The notes under the pieces are model-generated. The model had not been told where the DNA came from. It made no database searches and saw only the letters and a list, made by a program, of their open reading frames with translations. 64,000 nt of DNA from Maylandia zebra (lineage: Eukaryota > Chordata > Actinopteri > Cichliformes > Cichlidae), in assembly GCF_041146795.1 (NCBI RefSeq), contig NC_135170.1, forward strand, positions 35,641,659 to 35,705,658, given 5' to 3'. The translations under genes and the position numbers were made by a program. This document shows, piece after piece, positions 33,456 through 44,828 of the stretch (position 1 is its first letter; every line of letters starts with the position of its first letter).

Positions 33456-36400
33456 ATGAACGGCTCCCTTTTAACCCCACCCAGCCCTCGGGCGGCAAAC
33501 TCCTCCCCTTTACCTCCATCTCCCTCCCCCTCTCCTTCCCCGCCCTCTCCTTCCCTGCTGCCCTTGTCCTCGCGCCCTCCCCCTCTCCCTCCGCTGATGA
33601 GCCCGCCATCCCAGGCCCATCCGTCCTCGCTGTCGGACACGCCCACGCCATCGCCCTCACCTTGCTTGAGCTGGACCGAATTCTGTGAGCTCCACGCCCG
33701 CGTCGCAGCCGGCGACTTTGCACGTCACTTCCGGGCGTTTCTCTTAGAGAACCCGCACTACTCCGCAGACTCTGCCGCTGCCTTCTGCCGCCGCTTCACC
33801 GACCGCTTCGTTCGCCATTTCCAGAGCGAGCTGGAGGGGGCTCTCCCGCCGAGCTGTTCCTCTGCACGGGATGAAATGGTGAGCTGGGCTCCCCAGTCAG
33901 ACGCTACGTCTCTGGAAGAGGAGGCGGTCTCGCCGCTGTCCACGACTGGAGGGGTGGTCCCCCTGTGCCCTCCAACTAACACGACGCGGGGCACGAAGCC
34001 AGCGCCGGCACGTCTTGTGTTGGAGAACCGTGGCGGGGACAGGTTTCAGGATTCTTATGCCCACAGCCAAGTCATGCCTCCATCATCTTCGTCATCGTGC
34101 TGCTCTTCCGTAGGAGGGAACAACGGGAGGCGTGAGGAGAGTCGAAGCGTGGTGGCTCCAGGGAACGGCGACGCGCCTGTGGAGGAAGAGGAGGACAGCT
34201 GGCTCGGGGCGGTGTCTGTCGGCGAAGAGCTAGAAGAACGGGAAGCGGACTCGTCAGAGGTGGACAACGCAGACTCCTCCCACACTCCTCAGAATCCACC
34301 CTCCTCAGTCACTCCTCCGCCCGGCTCCAAGGTGAGCGGCACGCCTGGCTCCTCCAAAAACAAGCTGAAGAAGCGTTTCTCGCTGCGGAACGTGGGGCGC
34401 AGCGTGCGGGGCAGCGTGCGAGGCATCCTGCACTGGCGCAGCTCCTCCAGCGACGCCACGCAGGCGCAGCTGCCCTCCAGCTACAGCTACACCATGGGCG
34501 TGCAGGACACCTCTAAGAGGACCTCTGGCACTCAGCCTCCTACACCCACCTCCTCCATGCCTGTTTCTCTGTCCATGCCCCTCTCGCTTCCTCATTCCTC
34601 CTCCTCCTCACTGCCCCCTTCGTCGTCGAGCAGCGCCACCTCCCTGTCGTTGTCAGAAGCCGCTCGGGATCGGCGGCGGAGCAACGGCGAAGGAAGCGAG
34701 AAGGAGAAGTGGAGCCATCGTCTGGAGAAGCTCAGATTGTCACGATCCCCTCCTCCCGTCCTCACCTCGACCGCCTCCAGCTCGCACTCTGCAACGCTGC
34801 CTCCGAGCAGCGCCGCCGCCATGGGTCCTCCGAGGAAGGTGGGCCGGCTGGTACGGGAGGGCGGGGTGAGCGTCAGCTCATCCAGTGACGAGTGGAGCGG
34901 CAGCCACGGCTTCTCCGGCTTCTCCTTCGGTCTGCTGCATCACAGTACGGACAACAATCCTGCCTCAGCGCAGTCTCCTGGAGCACAGCCGCCACCGGTG
35001 CAGTCTCTCGCCAGCGGGGGGAACGTGCCCTGGAGGGGAGGACGCTGGCACAAATGTCGGCTGGTCCTCCGAGAGCGGGACAGAGAAGGTGGCGAGCGTG
35101 GAGAGGAGTACTACCTGGAATTCTTCATCCCACCCAAAGTGAGTTCTGAGTAAACCTTTTAACTTGTGTTGGTGCTCAAAACAGGTCAAAGAGAAACGAC
35201 TCGAATTTTTATTTTCTGACTCGATGAACATCTGCAGCAGAATCATTAAAAACGATATTGCAGAAAAGTAGCTTAAAAATCACACAAGCTCAAACATCAG
35301 TATGAAAAGTGGTGTCAGTGTCTAAATACTGTTTTTATTTGGTCTTCTGAAGCTTTGAGGGTCACAGGAGCCTTTAAAAAGTCCACAAAGGTGACAAAGC
35401 TTCACTTCCTGCCATCAACCCTACAACAGCTAAATGTGTTGAGCCGTCAGTCGATTGGTTCATTAGTCAGGCATATGAAGCGGTCAGCAGAATAACTTGT
35501 AGCTCAGCCTGTCCTGGTTGTTACTGGTCAGGAGTGGTAGGACTGCCAGTGTCACCATCACCCACACTTCTCCAGCTGCCTGAACACGACCTTTGACCTG
35601 CTGCTAAATTGTGTGGCTGTATAACTAAACGGCAAACCTTTTGTCTCAGTCATCGAAGCCTCGGCTGACTGTGCCCTGCTGCGCCATCGTGGATGTGAGG
35701 AGCACCACGGCGCTCGAGGTCCCCGACAAGGAGAACACCTTCCTGCTGCAGGTAACCACGCCGTCAACCATCGGCTCTGATTCTTATGTCTACACAAACA
35801 ATCACGTGCCGGCCTCTCAGTGCGTGTATGCAATGTGCAGAATGTAGTCTGTGAAAGCTGAAGGCGTACCACATGAACACAGGCCGCTTCATTGTTTTAG
35901 CCGCAGGAACTAAACCAGCAGGAAGAATGTGACAATCCAGAGACGTGCGAGCGAAAGCAGGTCGGAAGAATCTGGCGTCTTTATTTTTGTGGAGCATAAA
36001 TGTGGTGAAGCTGAGCATTGATGGACTCAAAGCAGCATCAGTGCACAGTGGGGGGTTTCCACTGTGCAAGTAATCTGTTGGGAATGAGGGGGAGGGGCCT
36101 AAACTGATATTAGGAATCGAAACGGTGGCGTTTTCATACATGAAGGTTTCACTGAAACATGAAGCGCGTTCTCTTTCTGCTCTCAGCTGGACGGGACGAC
36201 GCAGTACGTGATCGAGACGCGAGACGCCGTTCAGATGAGGGCGTGGCTCAGTGACATCAGGAACGGCATCTGTCTCAGGTGAGCAAACACAAAGCAGCAG
36301 TGGCATGCTGCCTGACCAGCTCCATATGTGGTTGTGGGTGTGGCTATAACCACGTTCTCCCTCCCACAGTGAACAGGAAGATGTCGAGGGTGTGTGCGGG

Positions 36401-39400
36401 GGGCCGTTGGACATCAGCGGGACGCCTGAGATCGGTGACCGCCTTTCACAAGGTGAGCATGGAGTGTGAGTTTACTGAACATGGACCCCCTGATGTGGGC
36501 AGAGCTTCTGTTCATGTACATCTAACGCACACATTGCATAAAAGCGTTTGACCATCTCCGCTCGTTTCTTCACATCAGTGTGTTATGGTGGGATCGGAGG
36601 CTCCTCGCCTCTGATGGATCCTCTCCCGCCTGAGCTGCCACCTCGAGCGCCTCTCGATGAACCAGATGGCCGGATTCACGGAGGGGGCGGGGCTAGTCTC
36701 GGCACACCGTTTGCCGAGACACCAGACGCCACAGGTGAGTCTGACCCAGAGATTTGTTTTGTTTTTTCAAAAATATTTCTGTGACGCCTGAAGAATCCTG
36801 ATGCATCTGCACATGTATGATCCACATCCAGCTTGAGCCTCTGCTGTTTCAGGTGGCGTGCTGTAGGTGTGTAATGTGGTCACGTGCACAACATGTAATG
36901 ATGTCAGACATGCATCAGAATATCTACACAAACAGTTGAATCAGCTTTGCTAAATGTGGAGTAGATTCTTGTCTCTGTGTAGAGATGTGATGGCGGTATA
37001 TCGATGCTGTGATGTCACAGCGTGATGACCTTACTAGCTTTAAAGGGTTACACAAACCCTTCCTCCACTCAGGGTCTTTCCTCTTCTCTGACGTGACGCC
37101 GGTTGAGGCGGTGGAGCACCCGCTCAGCGAGTGTCAGTGGTTCCACGGCACGCTGTCCCGCCTCAAAGCCGCTCAGCTAGTGCTGGCTGGAGGCCCGGCG
37201 AGCCACGGCGTCTTCCTGGTCCGTCAAAGCGAGACGCGGCGCGGAGAATACGTCCTCACCTTCAACTTCCAGGGAAAAGCCAAGGTGAGACGAGAGCATC
37301 CCGGCAGATATTAGTCTGATTACAAAGAGGATCTCATGGCCGTCCTGTTTGACAAACTGGTTCACGTTTGGGTGACGTGATGATGCGTACGCTTTACACG
37401 TGTCGTTGCCTTCTTCCCCGCAGCACCTCCGCCTCTCGCTGAATGAGGACGGTCAGTGTAGAGTGCAGCACCTGTGGTTCCAGTCCATCTTCGACATGCT
37501 CGAGCACTTCCGCGTGCACCCGATCCCTCTGGAGTCCGGCGGCGCCTCCGACGTCACGCTCATCAGCTTCGTGGGAGCTACCGCCATTCGGCAGCCAGGT
37601 ACGAGTGAGAGCACCAGGTGTTCCCGGCGACTAATTAATGACAAATCAGACGAGACTTAAAGGAATGAGTTTGAATCTCTGATCATGTAACAACTGTTAT
37701 GACATCACTGATGCTGTCTCACCATTTTCAGAAATCATTATTCGTTGGGATTCAGGCGTTCCTGTTCTTGGAATTTCCATTTAAAATTAAACTGGATGAA
37801 AAGTGATTTTAAAAGAGCTCTGAGGAGGCAAGGGGTTGCAAAGCAACTTGCAGATGTGCAGCTGCTGGAAAAGTAGGCGCTGTGTCTCCTGTGGTCAGCC
37901 TTGCCGTCGCTTAGCAACAGTGTTAAGTTGCATCGGGTTGAAACTGCTCAGTCAGGTGTGCAGACACCTGCAGAGCCCGGCGGTCACCTGTAAGGTGTAA
38001 CCCAGCTGGAAGCAAACCTGTTTAACGTGTTCGTCTGTGGATTTTACACAAACCCCGCATGACCTGCCCGCGTCACGTTAGTAATGCCACCAACACGTCA
38101 TGTGTTCCCTCCTTCCTGCAGACTACTTCCTGTTCTGTTCATGTGTAATCATCATTTATCGTCATGTCTGCTGGGATGTTTATTATACCGATGTTGATGT
38201 CCTGCCAGTAAAGTCTCCAGATTACATATTTTAAAAGTTGTTGTTTAATTGCTAAATTTAAAAGGTCCTGATGGCTGTGACCTCTGCTGTGACCTCGGCC
38301 TGGCAGCATGAAGTCTCACCTGCTGAAAATAAGATCCTGGCGTTTTATTCTCAGCTAAAAATGCTTTAACGACAGCACGAGTGTGACGGGGAAACACCGT
38401 CCGATCCAGAATCAGAGCCTGAAAACATTGTTTGGGTGGTTTGATCGAACGGGAGTGCCGTCACACCTGTGAGGAGAAACTCCGCCCACCTCCACCCCTG
38501 CTCCATCTGTCCTGTGTTACTGCACCCATCGCTGTTCTGACCTCTCTGTTGTTGTCTTGTATCCGTTGGCTCGCCCCTTGCAGGCCGGGACAGGGCGGGC
38601 AGTCGGCCTACAGCCTGTGATGTCATCACCACGCGCCATCCTGACTCTCCATCAACCCCCATCTCTGACTGTGTGTAAGTGAGACCGGACTCGGCTGAGA
38701 GAGCGAGGAAGTGAATGAACAAATGATGTGTTTGGGTTTTAGTTTGGCTCTGGTCATGTGACACTCCACAGCCAATCAGGAGAGTTCAGTGGCCTGAATA
38801 AATGGCAGCTGTACTGGGGGAGGGGAGGGGATTTTTAGGATAACTGCCCAAAATTTAAAAGAAAACTTTGAATATTTTGCGGGAAAAATCTGAGTTTAGA
38901 AGAAAACGGGTGAGTTTCAGAGCGAACAACATTTATAAAGCCCGGCCTGACTGAGTGGATGAGCAGTCATGTGACCTGTTAGCAGGAGTAATGACGTCAG
39001 CGTGGCTGAAGCAGATAAGGTTATCCTGGTTATGTTCAACTTTAGTTTCAGACCCACAACTGTGTGTGTGTGTGTGTTACCTTGAATTGGACTGCCTCCA
39101 TGACTCCCATGGACTTGACGACCGCTGACTCCTCCCATCTAACCAGCCACTCACTGTCGTCTCTCTTTGTCTCCCACCTCTCATCTTCCTCTCCTCCGAC
39201 TGTTTCACTTTCGGCCTCATTTCCTCCTCTTCCTCCCCCCTCCTCCTCTTCTGCCTTTATTTACACTCTTCTCCCTCTCTTACCCCCTTCCCCTTTTCTT
39301 CCTTTTCTCCTCCTCTCCTCTGTCCTTGCAGACTTGACCAGCAGACCCCGTAGCCCTCCTCAGCCTCCTCCCCTGCCGCCGGGCCGCCCCCCGCCCCCGA

Positions 39401-39627
39401 CTCCGCCCCAGGAGAGAGGAAATGAAATGGAGGTTGGAGCAGCAGCAGCGGTGTTGGCAGTGACAGTCACAACCACAGGAGGAAGTGGAGGAAGTGGAGG
39501 CGGCGTGGAGGACTGGGAGGAGAGGGACAGGGACACGCCTCTCCGCCAACTAGAAGCTGCAGACGGAGAAGAGAGGGAGGGAGCGAGGGTGCCCCGAGCC
39601 ATCGATAACCAGTACTCCTTCTTCTGA
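33456..39627 (+). CDS. sh2b1: SH2B adaptor protein 1
   Basis: Long-form exons are 33456-35138, 35650-35751, 36187-36278, 36370-36452, 36579-36734, 37073-37284, 37424-37598 and 39332-39627: 2799 nt, 932 residues, all GT-AG and in phase. The N-terminus starts MNGS, as in SH2B1, followed by Pro/Ser repeats. The phenylalanine-zipper dimerisation domain is at about residues 70-130 ([20 protein letters not shown]). The PH domain is split over exons 1-3 ([11 protein letters not shown], then [30 protein letters not shown] and MRAWLSDIR). [13 protein letters not shown] follows, then the SH2 domain at about 728-825 with [16 protein letters not shown] (the phosphotyrosine-binding Arg is in FLVR). The C-terminus ends [10 protein letters not shown], matching the long mammalian isoform. 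SH2B1 binds phosphotyrosines on JAK2, the insulin receptor and TRK receptors, promotes kinase activation and cytoskeletal change, and in mammals controls body weight. An extra exon (38584-38674) can replace this tail. Confidence 0.95.
38584..38674 (+). CDS. sh2b1: Alternative 3' coding exon of sh2b1 (short-tail isoform)
   Basis: The exon lies between the SH2-domain exon and the last exon. It has a TTGCAG acceptor and a GTAAGT donor and is in phase with exon 37424-37598. It reads [15 protein letters not shown] and ends SDCV, resembling the mammalian beta-type tail (GREQAGSH near its start, SDCV near its end, from memory of the family). Its length is 91, not a multiple of three. Splicing to 39332 therefore shifts the frame and ends after VLDQQTP. 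Failing to splice meets TAA inside the donor, directly after SDCV. Either way a short isoform results. Confidence 0.75.
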
Positions 39628-40983
39628 TGGAGGAGGAGGCGTATGTGTGTTTGAGTGTGCGTGAAAGTTGGATTGGATGAGGCGGCGTACATCATAGCCA
39701 TTCATAACCAGTATTTTAATTTTGTTAGCGAGGGGGAGGAGTAAAAGTACTAACACTATGTGAGAGAGAGAGAGACGTAGAGGCGGGTGAGCGCAGCTTT
39801 ACGACACTAACGAGCGGTACATTTCTTTATAGCCAGATAAGCTTTGTTTTGTTTTGCCGGTACGCCTCGCAGCAGGCTCAGCCCTGACGCCGGCAGACCC
39901 GACGATACCTCACAGCGGTCCTGTCAGGACGGCACACGCTAGCCAGAGGCCAAACATGCTACAGATATTCCTGCTTTGGCAGCCAGACCCGAAACATCGC
40001 GGCGCCGCAGCAAACCGAAAGCGACGGAAATGTTGACTAAAAATGTAGTTTCTGAAGCCGCGCTCGGCCAGGTAGCAGTTTATGAACCCCACACTAACAT
40101 TTAAACTCCGCCCACACATGTGACTGCTTGTATTAATACTACAGATGATGTTAACACTAAAGCCACTATTTACGTTCACTGCTTCACTTTCACAGGTCTT
40201 AGTTTAAATGGTGGAATCACGTTTTTCCGAACCTTCGTCCCAAACAGTCTGTTTTTAGCGTCGTCAGGACGCCGAGGTGCACGTTGTCGTTTCACTGTGG
40301 CGCTCTCACTGAGCTGACGGTACGTTCAGCTGCTGCTATTATTTATTCTAGAAACGCCTTTAAAGCAACACGATGGTGACGTCTGCACCGGGATGTTTGT
40401 TGGTCGGTGGTGATCGGATCCAAGGAAAAACACTGACTGAATGTGAGGCGCCGCAGGCTGACGCCTTCATCAGACTTACTTTCATTAGTTCTTGAAGTCT
40501 GAGCATGTTTTGGGTTCGTTTTATTTTCACTTTTGGACACAAATCGGTGCGTTAACTTTTTATTATATTAAACGTCGTTATTGCCAGTGTGAGACTGTAA
40601 CGATACTCGCTGCTGTTGGACTGAGTCTGCCAATCATCACGGGGGGGCGGGGGCAATGTTCGGTGAGCTGCTTGTCACTTCCTTTAAAATGTCACGTGTA
40701 AGTTTAGTTTGGCCTGTGGTGTCGGCATCATTCTTAGTGGACTCGTGAGCTTTGTTTTAATTTAGCTTAAAGTCAGACTTTCTTGACTCGTACGTCTTTA
40801 AAAAAACGTTGCTCGGTCTTAAACGGACATTTTTAAGTGGAGTCTGAGTTCGTCAACATTAAAACATCAGATGTCATCAGTGGCGTTTGGTGCGGCTCCT
40901 CAGATTTTTGTTTTTCAAATTTAAATGCAGTTTTTGAGAATTTTAATAAAATTTTAATAAAGCCATAAATTGGCACATTTACA

Positions 40984-41060
40984 AAATTTAATAAAATTTT
41001 ATTTATATAGCACCAAATCACAACAGTCGCCTCACCGCACTTTATATTGTGATGCATTCA
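40984..41060 (-). repeat. Short interspersed repeat with LINE-like tail, copy 3 (fragment)
   Basis: The + strand reads tttatttatatagcaccaaa, then tcacaacagtcgcctcacc and gcactttatattgt, the reverse complement of the tail block of the 5015-5213 copy. Only the tail third is present. Confidence 0.6.
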
Positions 41061-41136
41061 TGAGGTGACGAATAAAAATCGTAACGTTTCCCTGCAGCGT
41101 CCATCACGGCTGTTTTAAATTCTTAAACGTGTCCCA

Positions 41137-41563
41137 GGCCTGTGCAGCTCAAACTCCTCGTCCACCGCGGCCCACGTGGAGCCCGCTGTGACTCTAAGTG
41201 GGCGGGGTCAGTGAGACGCTGTGTAAGAAAGTGTAACCATGTTTAAAAACCCCTGACATGTTAATGTAAGGAAAAGCGCACATTCAGCAGCGTGTCTGTT
41301 TTTCTACATGTTACACTGATGTTGGCATGCACGTGACGACGCTGATGTCGTCGTTTCTGTAGCAGTTACTGAAGACGCGCAGCTGTTCTCATTTCAGTTT
41401 CACGTAGTTTGGTGCGACGTGATTGGCCGCGGTCATTATCAGCAGGAGAAGCTGTAAAACTAAAATCTACACCACCCTCCACCTTCTCCAAAAGCATCCA
41501 GTGGGCCAGATATGACTCTGCTGGGCCAATCCTGGCCCCCAGGCCTTATGTTTGACACCCCTG
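41137..41563. mobile_element. Probable decayed hAT-like element
   Basis: The right end reads ccaggccttatgtttgacac followed by ccctg, the usual terminus of fish hAT-type small elements. The left end near 41137 (caggcctgtgcagctcaaac) is a plausible but worn inverse. Target duplications are not visible, so borders are approximate. Confidence 0.35.
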
Positions 41564-42841
41564 ATTTAGAGTGATATTTAATTTTTTTAATTTTTATTTT
41601 TTCTCACTAGTGACCATTCAGGCCTCCTAGAATGTTTTAACTTTCGTAAATAACGACGTGCAGTGACATCATGTGCACCCCCCCATCGTGCTGCGCGATC
41701 AGTCGCACCTTTGGGACGTACGTCCTGAGCAGTAAAGTTTATTTTCTTTTAAAGAGTTTGGTTTGGCGCCGCCTGAGAGGAGGCGGGTCGGGTCTGGATC
41801 AGGCAGGAAACATTTACCTCAGTCACTCAGCAGCATCACTCGGTGTAAATGTCTCTCTCTCTTTCTCTCGCTTTTTCTCTCCGACGCTCAAAAAGCATCT
41901 GATCTCAGCGCTGATGGTTCAGCACCAATAAGATGGAAATAATAAAACTCTGAGGGTCAGAGTGATAGTATTACATTTGTCTTTGTTTCGTACGCTTCAT
42001 GTTACACTTGTTCCGACTCATCTTGTGATTCAGTTCAGATGTTTGTGCCTTTTTACGTTTGGGGATAAAAAGAAGGAATGATGACGATATAGGACTCGTT
42101 GTGCAGGTGGCGGGATCCCTCGCCCTTTTCAGTCTGTCCCCCCCCCCCCCCCCCTCCTCCTCTGCCTCGTCCTGCATCATTAAAATTATAGCAGCAAATG
42201 TCGATGAAATACTTTTTCTCCTTGTGCCTTTCTGTGTCGTCTCATCACCTCTGCCTGCATCTGTCGCTCAGTTCATTTACTCATGTCATAGCCCACCCAG
42301 TCTCGCTCTGCTTTCCTTTGCTCATGTACTCGTCTGATCATCATCGCCATCATGTTCTGTGTCCTTTTCTCAGTTTCAGAACTCTTTGTGCCTTTCTCTG
42401 TCTCTTTCTCTCTTTGCTGGGACCGTGTGTTTGAAGCCGGACGGCAGCGTCTGTCTGGCCTGTGTGGTTAGTTTCAGGTACTACATTGAATTTAATGATA
42501 TAATATAAATATAGTGAAACGTACTGCTGTGTCTGTGGTCTTTTTTTAAAAAACCTTTCCTGGGGTGTTGTTGTGGTTTTATTAGACGTTGATCAAATAT
42601 GAGTCGGGTTCATCCAACTTTAAAAAGCTGACAAAAATAATTGGTCTGAAATTTTCTTAAGTTGCTCCACAGCAGATTTAAGACCAGATGATCAAAATCC
42701 CAGCAGTATATTTAATCATGTAAATCAGTGTTTTACTGATTTAATCTCACTTGTTTTTTATTACATTTAATTGTAGAATGTAGTTGCAGTGCCTGACACC
42801 AGGGGGCGCTACACTTATTGTGCATTGTGCAACCATTAGAT

Positions 42842-43052
42842 CAGGGGTGCCCAATCCCAGTCCTCGAGAGCTACTACCCTGCAGCTTTTAGATGCATCCC
42901 TACAACTCCCTGAATCAAATGAATGGCTTGTTATCAGGCCTTTGCCAAACACGAAGAGGTAATCAAACCATTTGATTCAGCTGTGTTGGAGTAGGGATGC
43001 ATCTAAAAGCTGCAGGACGGTAGCTCTCGAGGACCGGGATTGGGCAGCCCTG
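42842..43052. mobile_element. hAT-like MITE with perfect 8-bp target site duplication
   Basis: The element is 211 bp. The ends are caggggtgcccaatcccagt at 42842 and, inverted, ggattgggcagccctg near 43052. Inner stretches continue the symmetry (cctcgagagct with agctctcgagg; gcagcttttagatgcatccc with its inverse). The direct repeats CATTAGAT at 42834-42841 and 43053-43060 match at all 8 bases, the duplication length expected of hAT elements. It has no coding capacity. Confidence 0.9.
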
Positions 43053-44828
43053 CATTAGATAAATGTGGATGTTCTGGTTTTAGCATCACCCAGACTAAGA
43101 TACCGGCTAATTAACACTTTCATGCATTATGACAATCTGGATTGGTTTTTAAGTATTTTTATTCATATTTAGGAATGAAAAAGATTTCTAAACTTTTTTT
43201 TTTTCATTTTTTGTTTAAACATGTGCTTTTCAAAGACTTTTACATGTCCACTTAGGTGGACAACATCACCTTTGGAGTGGGTGGCAAGTATGGGGTGACA
43301 TCAGTGTCCAATGTAGTGGTTTATGTGAAAGTATACCATCAACACAAACAAGCAAACAGCCTTTGAATAGCTGTAACTGTAGTGACCACTGTGTGAAACG
43401 GTTAAATAACATCCAATCAAATCCAGCAGTTTCACAGAACTGGAGCTCACACCTGTTGGACCGTCTGTTAGTACAGTGACCTCACAGCAGCCATATTATT
43501 GGTCAGAGGGCTCCAACAACACAAACATGGTCCAGAGGTCCAGTTCAGGTGAAGCGAGCGGCTACAGCTGCCTTTCACCTCTCGGTTTGCCTCTGGTGGA
43601 TGTTGCAGGAACTGCAGATTTCTGAGCTTCTTCAGCTCAAAAGAGAAGCTGCTTCGTCTTCAAGATGGACATGGGTGTATTTGGACAGTCGTGATCTCAA
43701 AATGATGAAATGTTTGGAACAATCTGGAGTCCATGGTGATGCAAGGTGTGATGCGAACAACCTGAGGTGGTATTGGACAACATCACAGCTCATTTTTAGA
43801 CATGGGCGCATATTTAAAATGCAAAGTGCTTCAATAAATCTGAACTTTACTGAAAGGTGCATGCATTACTTTAAAGTCAGTAAATTATTGGTTTGCTAAT
43901 TGATTCTGGATGAAAGCCAGTGAAGGATGATTGAACCCGCTCTCAGGTTTGTCCTTTTTTGCTTGTGTTTTTGTTTTTTTTACTGTCGCGAAGTTAAAAA
44001 CTAAACAAAAACAAAACGCACGCGATCGTCGATGTAACATTGCTTAAACAGGGTGACGTATGATTGACAGGAACTCTAACCAATGAGGAAACGACGGCGA
44101 CAAAACGAACGAATCGGTTGCCTAATGTAGATAAGTGGGCGGGGTTTGCGTTTAGTGCGCTCGTTTTAATTACCGGGGTGGGCCTGGTGAGTATGGGCGT
44201 AGCGTGGAAGTTGCCGCATCGGGGCAGCTAAGTGCTTACGTCACAGGGATGGTCATTTACACGCAGTCCAAGCTGCTCCGCTCATGAACGCGTTCGTTTG
44301 AATTTGAACTGGAATCCGTGGATCGGGCCGCCAGCCACAGTGGGGCCGCATCACGTGGGCGGCGGGACCCGGGTGCGGTAAATCGAGCGCACCTGGCGCT
44401 GTTTTGTTGTTGTTTTCCAGGTGCGCCGTGTTCGGCCTGTCAAACCGCGTGACTTCGTACCGGGACGGCAACACCGGAGTAACGGGGATGCACGTGACTA
44501 AAAAGTATTATTTACACGCTAAGCCTCGTGCACGTGTCACTCTGGCCATTTGTGGCGGTTCGTTTGTTTAAAAGTCGCCGTGTCCCTGAGCTAGCGCCGT
44601 TAGCCTGCTGCGCTAGCTTACTTTACGATTCTGCGGTAAAACTGCGCCACCTTTGTGGGACGGCGCCGTGTGTGCGGGCAGGGCCAGATCATTGCATGCT
44701 AGGCTTCAGCTGGTTTGGCGGCTTTCTGCAGAGGTGGACTCTTTGATGTCATTGTTCGCGCAGAGGACGTTTTACCTGTAATTTGTCTACCTGACGCTTT
44801 CCCCTCCTTTTTCAGGAGCAGGAGCACC

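Larger units (their letters stand above)
39628..44815. other. sh2b1 3' UTR, intergenic region and atxn2l upstream region
   Basis: The first part is likely the sh2b1 3' UTR; AATAAA candidates include 40944-40949 and 41941-41946. It contains a SINE-like fragment (40984-41060), a possible hAT remnant (ending at 41563), a poly-C run near 42138-42154 and a complete hAT-like MITE at 42842-43052. The stretch 44030-44700 is CpG-rich and likely holds the atxn2l promoter and a non-coding first exon. Reading frames such as 43549-43899 have no recognisable domain. Confidence 0.45.

Noticed and set aside
34055-35142. Several 75-96-codon frames on both strands within the first sh2b1 exon
   Set aside because: Overlap the long sh2b1 reading, which has the conserved dimerisation and PH domain sequence; the others are GC-rich shadows.
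43549-43899. 116-codon + strand frame upstream of atxn2l
   Set aside because: Starts in a stretch resembling a dispersed fish repeat (ctctggtgga-type block, also seen near 46710); no protein family recognised.
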